64,000 nt of DNA, from positions 22,383 through 86,382 of the forward strand of contig CANPXN010000006.1 of the NCBI GenBank assembly GCA_947586185.1. The letters run 5' to 3'. The notes under the pieces are model-generated. The model searched no databases. It was not told the DNA's origin and saw only the letters and a program-made list of their open reading frames with translations. A program made the translations under genes and the position numbers. This document shows positions 32,776 through 41,354 of the stretch, one piece after another (within the stretch, counting starts at the first letter, position 1; every line of letters starts with the position of its first letter). The stretch is from an uncultured Clostridia bacterium (GTDB lineage: Bacteria; Bacillota; Clostridia; Oscillospirales; Ruminococcaceae).

Positions 32776-33882
32776 TTAAATTACCCATGCAAAAAACATC
32801 AGCAGAAAAAGCATTGCAAAGTTATATACTGTAAACTCAGCCAAGTATCTCTTTTTATTTGCATTTTTAGAAGCTGCGTAAAACTTATATGATATAAGAC
32901 TTGCCAGTGACGCAATAATGGTTCCCAATCCTCCGATATTTACGCCTTTGAGAATTTCGTCCGCCTTATCCGTAAAGCCTGAGATCATAACAGCGCATGG
33001 AACATTGCTGATCACTTGTGAAAAGGCGCAGGAAACAAGCATTTCTCTTCCGTTTATAACTGAGCGTATGACATTTCTTATAGCTTCAATCGAGGAAATG
33101 TTTCCGATAAATATGAAAAAGCATGCAAATGTTGCCAGCAGAACATAGTCAGGTTTTTTTAGGATATGCCTGTCAAAAATCAAGGATACTGCAATAGTGA
33201 AAGCAAGGCAGATACGGTAGTCAAGCACATGGCACACAGTACAAAGGCAGATAATTAAAATTACGGTGTACATAAATATTTTGGAGGTATATTTAAAACT
33301 GTATTTAGTATCTGAAACCTCAATCTTTTCGGAGGGTATAAATACAACAGAAATTATGAGAAAAACAAGACTCAGCAGGGTCAGAGGCAGCATTGTGAGC
33401 AGAAAGTCAAGCATGCTATAGTTATAATGAGTGTACAAAAACAGATTCTGAGGATTTCCTACAGGCGTAAGCATTGAGCCGAGGTTTGCCGCTGCGGTTT
33501 CAAGTATGCAGCATCTCATAAGTACCTTTCCGGAGCCTTTGAAAATAATCATAGTAAGGGGTATAAATGTAAGCAGAGCTACATCGTTTGTTATAAGCAT
33601 GGACATAAAAAAGCATATTAACACAAGTATTGCTGATAAAGCTCTTGAGCTGCCAAATCTGCTAATAAGCTTTCCGGAAATGTACCGGAAAATGCCAGCT
33701 TGTGAAAATCCCTGGACAGTGATCATAAGACAGAACAGCATTGATATTACGGAGTAATTTATGTAACCTAAATATTCACGGCAGGGGGGTACGGCGATCA
33801 TTGATGCCAATGCAAGAATGGCGGAAATGGTAAATACGGATTCATGCTTTAAAAATTTTTTTACGTTATTCAAATTCATCAT
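32776..33882 (-). CDS. ion transporter of the ArsB/NhaD/SLC13 superfamily
   Basis: A 368-residue polytopic membrane protein, about ten transmembrane segments. The conserved repeat LITNDVALLTFIPL (about 97-110) and NLGSMLTPVGNPQNLFLY (about 135-152) are the signature of the ion transporter superfamily that includes arsenite pumps, NhaD antiporters and divalent anion symporters. The second half repeats the pattern with VISNVPCAVMISGF near 305. Substrate cannot be told from the sequence. No ars regulator or reductase is nearby. It is on the same strand upstream of the GH5 gene but that gene has its own promoter. Confidence 0.83.
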   Translation of the reverse strand: MMNLNNVKKFLKHESVFTISAILALASMIAVPPCREYLGYINYSVISMLFCLMITVQGFSQAGIFRYISGKLISRFGSSRALSAILVLICFFMSMLITNDVALLTFIPLTMIIFKGSGKVLMRCCILETAAANLGSMLTPVGNPQNLFLYTHYNYSMLDFLLTMLPLTLLSLVFLIISVVFIPSEKIEVSDTKYSFKYTSKIFMYTVILIICLCTVCHVLDYRICLAFTIAVSLIFDRHILKKPDYVLLATFACFFIFIGNISSIEAIRNVIRSVINGREMLVSCAFSQVISNVPCAVMISGFTDKADEILKGVNIGGLGTIIASLASLISYKFYAASKNANKKRYLAEFTVYNFAMLFLLMFFAWVI

Positions 33883-34001
33883 GTCTTTCCTTTAAATTTC
33901 ATTAAGTGATATATGCCCTTATTGAATTTTAGCATTAATGCGCATATATTTCAAGAAAAAATTAAAATTAATTTTGTAACCTTATTGATAACTTATTGCA
34001 A

Positions 34002-34030
34002 TTGACATGCCCTTACAAGTAACGTATAAT
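34002..34030 (+). promoter_or_regulatory. consensus promoter of the lipoprotein gene
   Basis: TTGACA at 34002-34007, 17-base spacer, TATAAT at 34025-34030, 45 bases before the ATG. Confidence 0.8.
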
Positions 34031-34075
34031 TATAAAAAAGAAAAGAGACAACAAAACGAAAGCGAAGGAGAAAGA

Positions 34076-34837
34076 ATGAAGATCAATTTTAAGAGAAGGA
34101 TTGCTCTGTGTCTGGGATTGTCAGCGCTTTTGAGTCTTTCTGCATGTGATAAAATCGGAAGTAGCTCGGAATCCGGAAGCAGCATTGCTGAAAGTATGGC
34201 ATCATCTGAAAATTCAGAGAAAAAGGATGAAGGCGACAGCAGTTCTGAAAGCGGTGAAGAGGCTACTGAAACGGAAGGTGAGATCGAAACCTCTGTTGCG
34301 GATACAAAAAAAGAAACATCGGAGGCTAAGGTAGATTCTGAATCATCAGCTACTAAGGAAGAGTCATCTCAGAGTATTGATTATGAAAGTATCTTGAAAC
34401 CACTTTTAACGGCTCTTAACGATATTGATTGCATAGCAGCAACCTCTGTTGATTTCGATGAATCCGATAAATATACGGATGAAATAGGATATGAATTTTA
34501 CAGGGTAGTTGACAGCCGATTTTCATCAGTTGCCGATCTTGACGCTTATTTGAATAAGTATCTTACAGAGAAAATGAGAAAAAAACAGTTTAGTTATATT
34601 ATTGACGATGAAAGAAGCCTTTACATCGAGCATGACGGAAAATTGTATGTATGCAGCGGAGGAAGAGGCTGCGGCTTTGAATGGCTGGACAATCCTGCGA
34701 AAATTTCAGCTGTAAGTGAAAATGGATTTACTGCTGTTAAGGAATATGATGAATTTGGTAATAAAGCTGAAATAGAGCTTCAAATCGTAAATACAGGCGA
34801 GGGTTGGAAAATAGATAATTTTGTGTATCTTGTGTAG
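34076..34837 (+). CDS. hypothetical Ser/Glu-rich lipoprotein
   Basis: A lipoprotein of about 253 residues. The signal peptide ends in lipobox LSLSAC (Cys near residue 23). Residues 25-105 are low-complexity Ser/Glu/Lys/Thr, a surface spacer. A compact C-terminal domain (about 110-253) starts with YESILKPLLTALNDIDCIAA and contains three Cys residues, two of them close together (KLYVCSGGRGCGFEW). I do not recognise the domain. Start ATG at 34076 follows GAAGGAGAA; an upstream in-frame codon at 34007 overlaps the promoter and is rejected. Monocistronic. Confidence 0.75.
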   Translation: MKINFKRRIALCLGLSALLSLSACDKIGSSSESGSSIAESMASSENSEKKDEGDSSSESGEEATETEGEIETSVADTKKETSEAKVDSESSATKEESSQSIDYESILKPLLTALNDIDCIAATSVDFDESDKYTDEIGYEFYRVVDSRFSSVADLDAYLNKYLTEKMRKKQFSYIIDDERSLYIEHDGKLYVCSGGRGCGFEWLDNPAKISAVSENGFTAVKEYDEFGNKAEIELQIVNTGEGWKIDNFVYLV

Positions 34838-34910
34838 TAATGTTAATCTTTTGTCTTACAATAGACAAGGTTTATGTGTCGATGGAGGAATAGTATAAAA
34901 TACTTTTAGA

Positions 34911-34944
34911 GGCAGTAAGCGGAATGCTTGCTGCCTTTGTTTTT
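34911..34944 (+). terminator. rho-independent terminator
   Basis: GGCAGTAAGC/GCTTGCTGCC hairpin (34911-34920 and 34926-34935, one wobble) then TTTGTTTTTT. Confidence 0.85.
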
Positions 34945-34973
34945 TATTATACCAGTATTTAAACATGATATCC

Positions 34974-35002
34974 TTGACTATTTTAATGGGTTATAGTACA
35001 AT
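34974..35002 (+). promoter_or_regulatory. promoter of the methyltransferase gene
   Basis: TTGACT at 34974-34979, 17-base spacer, TACAAT at 34997-35002. Confidence 0.6.
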
Positions 35003-35050
35003 TGAAGTGAAAAAATAGTTTGTTAAATTTGAATTTTGGAGTGTAGATTT

Positions 35051-35839
35051 GTGAACATAGTAGATAAAAATATAGATGGCGGAAAGCCGTTTGATTGGAG
35101 TAAAGCTTCAAAAGATTATGCAAAATTTCGTGATATTTATCCACAGAAATTTTATGATAAAATTATAGAACGAAAGCTTTGTCTTAATGGTCAAAATGTT
35201 CTTGACATAGGAACCGGAACTGGCGTCCTTCCAAGAAATATGTATCATTACGGTGCTAAATGGATAGGCGCAGATGTATCGGACGAACAGATCAAACAGG
35301 CAAGAATCCTTTCAAAAAATATGGATATTGACTATTATGCCATTGCTGCGGAAAATATCAGCTTTAGTGATAACTCATTTGATGTAATCACTGCGTGCCA
35401 GTGTTTTTGGTATTTTGATCACAAACAAATGATGCCAAAGTTTTTTCATATGCTGAAGCCTGATGGACGTATTCTTGTATTATTTATGGCATGGCTGCCA
35501 TTTGAAGATGAGATTGCAGGAGCAAGTGAAAGACTTGTTTTAAAATATAACCCTGAGTGGAGCGGTGCAGGAGAAACGATTCATCCAATATTTATACCTG
35601 ATATTTATAAAGAAAAATTTGAAGTTATTTATCATGAAGAATATCCGTTGAATGTTCATTTCACTCGTGAAAGCTGGAATGGCAGAATGAAAGCTTGCCG
35701 TGGTATTGGTGCTTCTCTTAAAGAAAACGAAGTTGAAGCATGGGAAAGAGAACATATAAAACTTCTTTCTGAAATTGCTCCTGATGAGTTCGATATTTTA
35801 CATTATGGCGCCATTTCTGAATTAAAGGTAATAAAATAA
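35051..35839 (+). CDS. class I SAM-dependent methyltransferase
   Basis: About 262 residues with a Rossmann-like methyltransferase fold (Methyltransf_11/25). Motif I reads VLDIGTGTGVLPRNMY (about residues 48-63), motif II WIGADVSDEQIKQAR (about 70-84), and FSDNSFDVITACQCFWYFD (about 103-121) is motif IV. The C-terminal part (ESWNGRMKACRGIGASL) is typical of small-molecule methyltransferases, but the substrate is unknown. The GTG at 35051, nine bases after GGAG, is preferred over a TTG at 35036 that overlaps the RBS. It is A/T-richer and uses more AAA/AAT codons than neighbours, which may mean later acquisition. Confidence 0.85.
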   Translation: MNIVDKNIDGGKPFDWSKASKDYAKFRDIYPQKFYDKIIERKLCLNGQNVLDIGTGTGVLPRNMYHYGAKWIGADVSDEQIKQARILSKNMDIDYYAIAAENISFSDNSFDVITACQCFWYFDHKQMMPKFFHMLKPDGRILVLFMAWLPFEDEIAGASERLVLKYNPEWSGAGETIHPIFIPDIYKEKFEVIYHEEYPLNVHFTRESWNGRMKACRGIGASLKENEVEAWEREHIKLLSEIAPDEFDILHYGAISELKVIK

Positions 35840-35948
35840 TGTATATCATCTTAAATCGTTTTTATAGCTTGGTAGGCGATATAGATTCTTCTGCAATGCT
35901 AAGCTGTAGTTATTTTTGTTTTTTAAGTTTTGGAAATTGAAAATAATT

Positions 35949-36119
35949 TACATTACTTGTTCATAATAATAATGTGATGCTAAATTTTTGAAGTATATCT
36001 TTAGAAGGTAAGCTGTCCTCATTTTTATAAGTGTAAACTAATGCTTTATCAGCAATTGTTATGGTTTTGATTTCACACAGCAAATCCGTGGGATAATTTT
36101 TCCTTAGCCAGCATATTAT
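35949..36119 (-). pseudogene. possible gene remnant (56 codons, no start codon)
   Basis: On the minus strand a frame is open for 56 codons to TAA at 35949-35951, reading WLRKNYPTDLLCEIKTITIA then a further protein-like stretch. It begins right after an in-frame TGA with no ATG, GTG or TTG near its 5' end, so if it was a gene its start is lost. I do not recognise the product. The roughly 300-base gap 35840-36142 otherwise holds nothing clear apart from the RBS of the next gene. Confidence 0.3.
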
Positions 36120-36142
36120 TCATTAGACAAGGGGTGACAGGC

Positions 36143-37276
36143 ATGAAAAAAATAATTTCCGCTTTATCTGCTGTAGTAATTTTTCTTTTGAGCTTCATAT
36201 ACACAGGTGCAGAGGAGGAGAAAAACGCCCTTACTGAAGCATATCTTCTTATGGAGGCTGAAACCGGTACTGTGCTTTCTCAGGAAAACGGATATGTTCA
36301 GCTGCCCTGCGGCTCGATGAACAAGCTTATGACTATGCTGCTTGCTGCTGAGGCAATGGAGGAGGGAGCTTTTGACAAGAACACTGTGTTAACGGCAAGC
36401 TCCAATGCAAGCACCCAGAGGGGAGCTGTAATATGGCTCATGCCGGGTGAGGAGATAAGCGTTGACGAGCTTCTGAAAGGACTTGTAATAGGAAACGCCA
36501 ACGACGCCGCCATGGTATTGGCTGAGAAAGTAGCCGGCAATGAGGAAGAATTTGTCGGAATGATGAACGCAAGAGCTTTTGAGCTTGGAATGAGAAATAC
36601 AGTGTACAGAGATTGCTGCGGATATGATTCTGAGGAGCAATATTCCTGCGCCTATGACATAGCGCTTGTATGCCGGGAGCTTATAAGATATGATACAATG
36701 AAAGAGTATATGACCCAGTGGCTTACAAGGATAAGGAATGACGCAACTGAGGTTGTAAATGAAAATCACCTTGTGAGAACATATGAAGGAATGCTTGGAG
36801 TAAAGGCTTGTCATTCTGAAAAAGCCGGATTTTGCGCTGCTCTTGCGGCAGAGCGTGGGGATAGCCGTTATATATCAATATGTCTCGGAAGCAGTGATAA
36901 GGATAGCCGTTTTACAAAATGCAAAGAACTGCTTTCCTCCGGGTTTTCATTATATAAGGTAACTACACCGTCTTTTTCTACGGAATTTATAAAGCCTATT
37001 TCAGTGCATGGGGGAGTCGATTCCGCAGTTGAAATACAGGCTGAGGGGCTAAGCAGTCTTGTTGTTCCAAAAAGCGGTGAGGAGCTTGCTACAGTAGTTT
37101 TTTTGCCTGAGTATCTTGACGCTCCTGTGAGAAAGGGGCAAAAAATCGGAACAGTAGGCTTCTATAATGGCGAAACACTCCTTTACCAGACGGATCTTAC
37201 GACTTCTTCAAGTGTTAGCGATATGACGTTTAAACATGCATATAAAAGAATTTTGTACATTATGTTTAAAAAATAA
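36143..37276 (+). CDS. degenerate D-alanyl-D-alanine carboxypeptidase-like protein
   Basis: About 377 residues, exported (signal peptide 1-25), with the same architecture as the carboxypeptidase at 2185-3312, including the C-terminal beta domain. The nucleophile motif SxxK is kept (SMNK, about 58-61). The SxN motif has become NAN (GNANDAA, about 118-120) and KTG has become KAC (GVKACHSEKAGF, about 221-223). Loss of both in the PBP5 fold should impair transpeptidase-type catalysis, although the serine nucleophile remains. It may bind muropeptides without cleaving them, or be diverging. ATG at 36143 follows AAGGGG; a GTG at 36134 is inside that site. Confidence 0.85.
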   Translation: MKKIISALSAVVIFLLSFIYTGAEEEKNALTEAYLLMEAETGTVLSQENGYVQLPCGSMNKLMTMLLAAEAMEEGAFDKNTVLTASSNASTQRGAVIWLMPGEEISVDELLKGLVIGNANDAAMVLAEKVAGNEEEFVGMMNARAFELGMRNTVYRDCCGYDSEEQYSCAYDIALVCRELIRYDTMKEYMTQWLTRIRNDATEVVNENHLVRTYEGMLGVKACHSEKAGFCAALAAERGDSRYISICLGSSDKDSRFTKCKELLSSGFSLYKVTTPSFSTEFIKPISVHGGVDSAVEIQAEGLSSLVVPKSGEELATVVFLPEYLDAPVRKGQKIGTVGFYNGETLLYQTDLTTSSSVSDMTFKHAYKRILYIMFKK

Positions 37277-37316
37277 ATTGGTAATTGTTGAATATGCACA
37301 ATAATGAAGACGGCAC

Positions 37317-37345
37317 TTGAAAAAGCGGTCGAAATATAGTAAAAT
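37317..37345 (+). promoter_or_regulatory. promoter of pgi
   Basis: TTGAAA at 37317-37322, 17-base spacer, TAAAAT at 37340-37345. Confidence 0.65.
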
Positions 37346-37413
37346 GGTATTGGTAATAATATAAATGAAGAATATAGCAGAAATGTTTTTCATTACTAAT
37401 GGAGGAACAGAGA

Positions 37414-38751
37414 ATGTCTTTGAAGCTTAATAGCAAATACTTAAAGAATTTTGTCAATGAAAATGAACTTGACGGCATTAAAGCACAGGTTGAAACTGCC
37501 GCAAAGGTTCTTCATGATAAAACAGGTCAGGGTAGCGATTTCCTTGGTTGGCTTGATCTGCCTGTTGATTATGACAAGGATGAATTTGAAAGGATCAAGG
37601 CTGCCGCAGCTAAAATCCAGTCTAATTCAGAGGTTCTTATCGTTATCGGCATAGGCGGTTCATATCTTGGAGCAAGAGCTGCAATAGAGCTGCTTAAATC
37701 TCCTATGTATAACAATTTGAAAAAGGATACGCCTGATATTTATTATGTAGGAAACAATATCAATCCGACATATCTAAGCGAAATTCTTTCAATTTGCGAC
37801 GGCAGGGACATTGCCGTTAACGTTATTTCAAAGTCAGGTACAACAACTGAGCCGGCTTTGGCATTCAGAATTTTCAAAAAGCTTGTTGAGGATAAATACG
37901 GCAAGGAAGGCGCTAAGGACAGAATCTTCTGTACTACTGATAAAGCAAGAGGAACTCTTAAAGAGCTTGCAGATACAGAGGGCTATGAAACTTTCGTTAT
38001 TCCTGACGATGTAGGAGGACGTTTCTCAGTTCTTACAGCAGTAGGTCTTCTCCCTATAGCTGTTGCAGGCTGTGATATTGACGCTCTTATGGGCGGCGCT
38101 GCAAAAGCAAGAGAAGATTTCATGGCTGATTTTGATAATAACGACTGCTATAAATATGCAGCGCTCAGAAATATTCTTTACCGCAAGGGCAAATCTGTTG
38201 AGCTTATGGTTTCATATGACCCGAGCTTCTGCATGATGTCAGAGTGGTATAAGCAGCTTTTCGGCGAGAGCGAAGGCAAGGATAACAAGGGCATACTTCC
38301 TGATTCAGTTGTGTTCTCAACAGACCTCCATTCAATGGGACAGTTTATCCAGGAAGGTTCAAGGATAATGTTCGAAACTGTTGTTGACATCAAGAAGCCA
38401 AAGCAGGATATTTTCCTTGAAAATGACAAGGAAAACCTTGATGGTCTTAACTTCCTTACAAATCAGAATATGTCCGTTGTAAACCGCAGAGCCCTGGAGG
38501 GTACGATACTTGCTCATACTGAGGGCGGAGTTCCGAATATTATTCTTGAGATGGATGAAATAAACGAGGATAACCTTGGATACATGATTTATTTCTTTGA
38601 AAAGGCATGTGCAGTTTCAGGTTATGTACTGGGTGTTAATCCGTTTAATCAGCCTGGTGTTGAAAGCTATAAATCAAATATGTTCGCTTTGCTTGGAAAG
38701 CCTGGATATGAGGATAAGAAAGCGGCTCTTGAGGAAAAGCTTGGACGATAA
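37414..38751 (+). CDS. pgi: glucose-6-phosphate isomerase
   Basis: About 445 residues, the short bacterial form of phosphoglucose isomerase, which interconverts glucose-6-phosphate and fructose-6-phosphate in glycolysis. Sugar-phosphate binding motifs are [18 protein letters not shown] (about 73-90) and [16 protein letters not shown] (about 138-153). [19 protein letters not shown] near 202 and [17 protein letters not shown] near 420, with the catalytic lysine of the ESYK region, complete the pattern. ATG at 37414 follows GGAGGAA; an in-frame ATG at 37399 has no RBS. Confidence 0.95.
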   Translation: MSLKLNSKYLKNFVNENELDGIKAQVETAAKVLHDKTGQGSDFLGWLDLPVDYDKDEFERIKAAAAKIQSNSEVLIVIGIGGSYLGARAAIELLKSPMYNNLKKDTPDIYYVGNNINPTYLSEILSICDGRDIAVNVISKSGTTTEPALAFRIFKKLVEDKYGKEGAKDRIFCTTDKARGTLKELADTEGYETFVIPDDVGGRFSVLTAVGLLPIAVAGCDIDALMGGAAKAREDFMADFDNNDCYKYAALRNILYRKGKSVELMVSYDPSFCMMSEWYKQLFGESEGKDNKGILPDSVVFSTDLHSMGQFIQEGSRIMFETVVDIKKPKQDIFLENDKENLDGLNFLTNQNMSVVNRRALEGTILAHTEGGVPNIILEMDEINEDNLGYMIYFFEKACAVSGYVLGVNPFNQPGVESYKSNMFALLGKPGYEDKKAALEEKLGR

Positions 38752-38824
38752 GGTATTTGTGACTGTTTGTTATAAATATAAAGCGCAAAAGGTTATGTCA
38801 TTAGCATGACGGAAGGAGTTTTAA

Positions 38825-39232
38825 ATGATTAAATTAATTACAGGTAAAAAGGGTACCGGAAAAACAAAGGTATTAATCGATATGATCAATGATGCAGTAA
38901 AGTCAACAACAGGTGATCTTATCTGCATCGAAAAAGGTGCAAAGCTCACATATGATATAAGCTATAAGGTAAGACTTGTTGATGTTGATCGCTTTGATAT
39001 TTCAGGCTACGAGTCATTTTACGGCTTTATCGCAGGTATGCTTGCAGGAAACTATGATATAAAGGAAATTTTTGTTGACTCTATCCTTAAAATCGGTGGA
39101 GCTGATTTCGACGAGCTTGGTATCCTTCTCGCAAAGCTGGACAAGCTTTCAGGAGAGGACACAAAGATCATCTTTACAGTTTCTGCTGATAACGAAGATA
39201 TGCCTGCAAGCGTAACAAAATATCTCGACTAA
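38825..39232 (+). CDS. small P-loop hypothetical protein
   Basis: A 135-residue soluble protein with a Walker A motif GKKGTGKT at residues 7-14 and a possible Walker B strand EIFVDSILKIGG near residue 81. It lacks a sensor region or other ATPase signatures, so it seems to be a minimal P-loop fold. I do not recognise a family. It lies between pgi (73 bases away) and the yceD promoter, so it may be transcribed with pgi. Its GGAAGGAG RBS is strong. Confidence 0.75.
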   Translation: MIKLITGKKGTGKTKVLIDMINDAVKSTTGDLICIEKGAKLTYDISYKVRLVDVDRFDISGYESFYGFIAGMLAGNYDIKEIFVDSILKIGGADFDELGILLAKLDKLSGEDTKIIFTVSADNEDMPASVTKYLD

Positions 39233-39244
39233 TTAAAAAGGGTA

Positions 39245-39273
39245 TTGACAACGGGCTTTATATTGTATATAAT
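39245..39273 (+). promoter_or_regulatory. consensus promoter of yceD-rpmF
   Basis: TTGACA at 39245-39250, 17-base spacer, TATAAT at 39268-39273, both exact consensus; fits a highly expressed ribosomal-protein operon. Confidence 0.85.
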
Positions 39274-39303
39274 ATAAAACGTGATGCTTGAAGGAGTATG
39301 GAA

Positions 39304-39750
39304 ATGGTTGCCGGTTTAAAACAGATTTTTAATGCTGTAGGTGAGGTTCTTGATTTTGATTATAAGGTTCCTGTAAGTGAGCTTGAGGATACTATGGGGT
39401 ATAATTTTGCCCTGCCGGTTCACATAAAGGGAAAATTTGCGAACCGAGCCGGAATTGTGATCATGACTTATTCCGTTACATTTACATTGAAAATTGCCTG
39501 TGACAGATGTTTGAAAGAATTTGACAGAGAATTTGCTTATGATTTTGAACATGTTGTAGTGCAGTCAGTCAACGCTGAAAACGATGAATATATCGTTGCA
39601 GAAGATGAAAAGGTTGATGTAAATAAGATTGCTCTTTCAGATTTGGTCCTTGAACTGCCTACCAAGATGCTTTGCAGTGAAGACTGTAAGGGGCTTTGCC
39701 CGGTATGTGGCTGTGACCTTAATGAATCTGAGTGTAATTGTCCAAAATAG
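39304..39750 (+). CDS. yceD: DUF177 protein (YceD, 23S rRNA accumulation)
   Basis: A 148-residue YceD/DUF177 protein. The C-terminal segment LPTKMLCSEDCKGLCPVCGC followed by DLNESECNC carries cysteines that may bind zinc, and is the most conserved part of the family; ACDRCLKEFDREFAYDFEHV lies mid-protein. YceD is associated with 23S rRNA accumulation and nearly always precedes rpmF, as here. ATG at 39304 is chosen because AAGGAG ends seven bases before it; the ATG at 39298 abuts the RBS. Confidence 0.9.
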   Translation: MVAGLKQIFNAVGEVLDFDYKVPVSELEDTMGYNFALPVHIKGKFANRAGIVIMTYSVTFTLKIACDRCLKEFDREFAYDFEHVVVQSVNAENDEYIVAEDEKVDVNKIALSDLVLELPTKMLCSEDCKGLCPVCGCDLNESECNCPK

Positions 39751-39789
39751 CACAGCTTTGCTTTAAAAGCGTGATAAGGAGGTGCCAAA

Positions 39790-39975
39790 ATGGCTGTACC
39801 AAAGAGAAAGACTTCCAAGGCAAGACGTGATAAGAGACGTTCAAACGTATGGAAGCTTGATACACCTGCATTTTGCAGATGCGATAATTGTGGTGAATTA
39901 AAGGCTCCACATAAGGTTTGCAAGAATTGTGGATTCTACAAGGGCGTTGAAGTTATCAAGATGGATGCTGAATAA
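39790..39975 (+). CDS. rpmF: 50S ribosomal protein L32
   Basis: A 61-residue ribosomal protein. The start [17 protein letters not shown] is characteristic of L32, and two CxxC pairs (CDNC and CKNC) form the zinc ribbon of the Cys-containing form, so it is a zinc-dependent version. RBS AAGGAGG precedes the ATG. The gene follows yceD by 39 bases. Confidence 0.97.
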   Translation: MAVPKRKTSKARRDKRRSNVWKLDTPAFCRCDNCGELKAPHKVCKNCGFYKGVEVIKMDAE

Positions 39976-40034
39976 CGCATACGAGGAGGAGAGGAGGAGC
40001 AATCTTTCTCTCTTTTTTATTATGGAGTTTGTTT

Positions 40035-41336
40035 ATGGTTGAAATTACCGGAATTATTAAGGGTTCTCCGGCTTATAATAAAAAAATTAAAATAGGGGAT
40101 GTTCTTTGTGCCATTAACGGCAATGAGATAACAGATGTCCTTGACTATATGTTCTACGCCGCCGAAAGCTTTTTGGAGCTGAGTCTTATGCGCGGTGAAA
40201 AGTCCTTTGATATTATGATAAGAAAGGGCGAATATGACGATTTAGGATTAGAGTTTGAAAGCTTTCTTATGGACGATAAGCGCTCCTGTAAAAATAAGTG
40301 TGTTTTCTGCTTTATAGATCAGATGCCTCCGGGTATGCGTGAAACCTTGTATTTTAAAGATGATGATGCAAGGCTTTCTTTTTTACAGGGCAACTATGTC
40401 ACTCTTACAAACCTGAATCAGAGGGATATTGACAGAATCATTAAAATGAAGCTCAATATCAATGTGTCAGTGCATACTACAAATCCTGAGCTTAGATGCA
40501 GGATGATGAATAACCGATTTGCAGGGGAGAAGCTTGAATATCTGCGGCAAATGAGCGATGCGGGACTGAAGCTTAACTGTCAGATCGTTCTCTGCCCCGG
40601 GCTTAATGACGGTGATGAGCTGAGGCGTACTCTTACAGATCTGGGAAACCTGATGCCGAATGTTCAGAGTGTTGCAATTGTGCCGGTAGGACTTTCAAAA
40701 TTCCGTGAGGGACTTTTTCCATTGCAGTGCTTTGACAAGGAATCTGCCGCAGATGCTTTGGATATAGTTATGGAGTTTCAGGATAGATTTCTTAAAGAAT
40801 ACGGCACAAGACTTGTTTTTCCATCGGATGAGTTTTTCCTCCTTGCGCAAAGACCTTTGCCGGAGGAGGAGTACTATGAAGAATATCCTCAGTATGAAAA
40901 CGGTGTGGGTATGCTGCGCTCAATTATTGATGAGTTTGAATCAGCTCTTAAAGCTGCTGAGGATGAAATAGGGGGTAGGACTGTTTCCATTGCTACCGGA
41001 TATATTGCCTATCCGGTTATTTGCAGTCTTGTTCATAAAGCCGAGGAAAAGTACAATAATCTGAAATGTGAAGTTTATAAAATAAGAAACGATTATTTTG
41101 GGGAGACTATTACTGTGACCGGCCTTATAACCGGTATAGACCTTTTGAATCAGCTGAGGGGAAAGGAGCTTGGTGACGAGCTTTTGATTTCTTCTTCCAT
41201 GCTTATGAGGGACAGTGAGGTCTTTCTTGACGATATTACAATCAGCGATATTGAGAAGGAGCTTAATATAAAAATCCGTCCGGTAAATAATGACGGATAT
41301 GAGCTTTTTGATGCTTTAGCTGATATACATTACTGA
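40035..41336 (+). CDS. DUF512 / PDZ radical SAM protein
   Basis: About 433 residues. An N-terminal PDZ-like domain (about 1-65: EITGIIKGSPAYNKKIKIGD) is followed by a radical SAM-type cluster motif CKNKCVFC (CX3CX2C, about residues 85-92) in a DUF512 context, then EMGR-free barrel segments and a C-terminal DUF512 domain (about 320-430: GYIAYPVICSLVHKAEEKY). These proteins usually lie beside der in Firmicutes, as here (18 bases before it). Their reaction is unknown; a role near ribosome assembly is guessed only from that link. ATG at 40035 follows TGGAG. Confidence 0.9.
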   Translation: MVEITGIIKGSPAYNKKIKIGDVLCAINGNEITDVLDYMFYAAESFLELSLMRGEKSFDIMIRKGEYDDLGLEFESFLMDDKRSCKNKCVFCFIDQMPPGMRETLYFKDDDARLSFLQGNYVTLTNLNQRDIDRIIKMKLNINVSVHTTNPELRCRMMNNRFAGEKLEYLRQMSDAGLKLNCQIVLCPGLNDGDELRRTLTDLGNLMPNVQSVAIVPVGLSKFREGLFPLQCFDKESAADALDIVMEFQDRFLKEYGTRLVFPSDEFFLLAQRPLPEEEYYEEYPQYENGVGMLRSIIDEFESALKAAEDEIGGRTVSIATGYIAYPVICSLVHKAEEKYNNLKCEVYKIRNDYFGETITVTGLITGIDLLNQLRGKELGDELLISSSMLMRDSEVFLDDITISDIEKELNIKIRPVNNDGYELFDALADIHY

Positions 41337-41354
41337 GAAAGGGGATGTTTTAAA

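Noticed and set aside
38825..39232. P-loop protein as adenylate or shikimate kinase
   Set aside because: Only Walker A is clear; there is no lid or substrate motif of those families.
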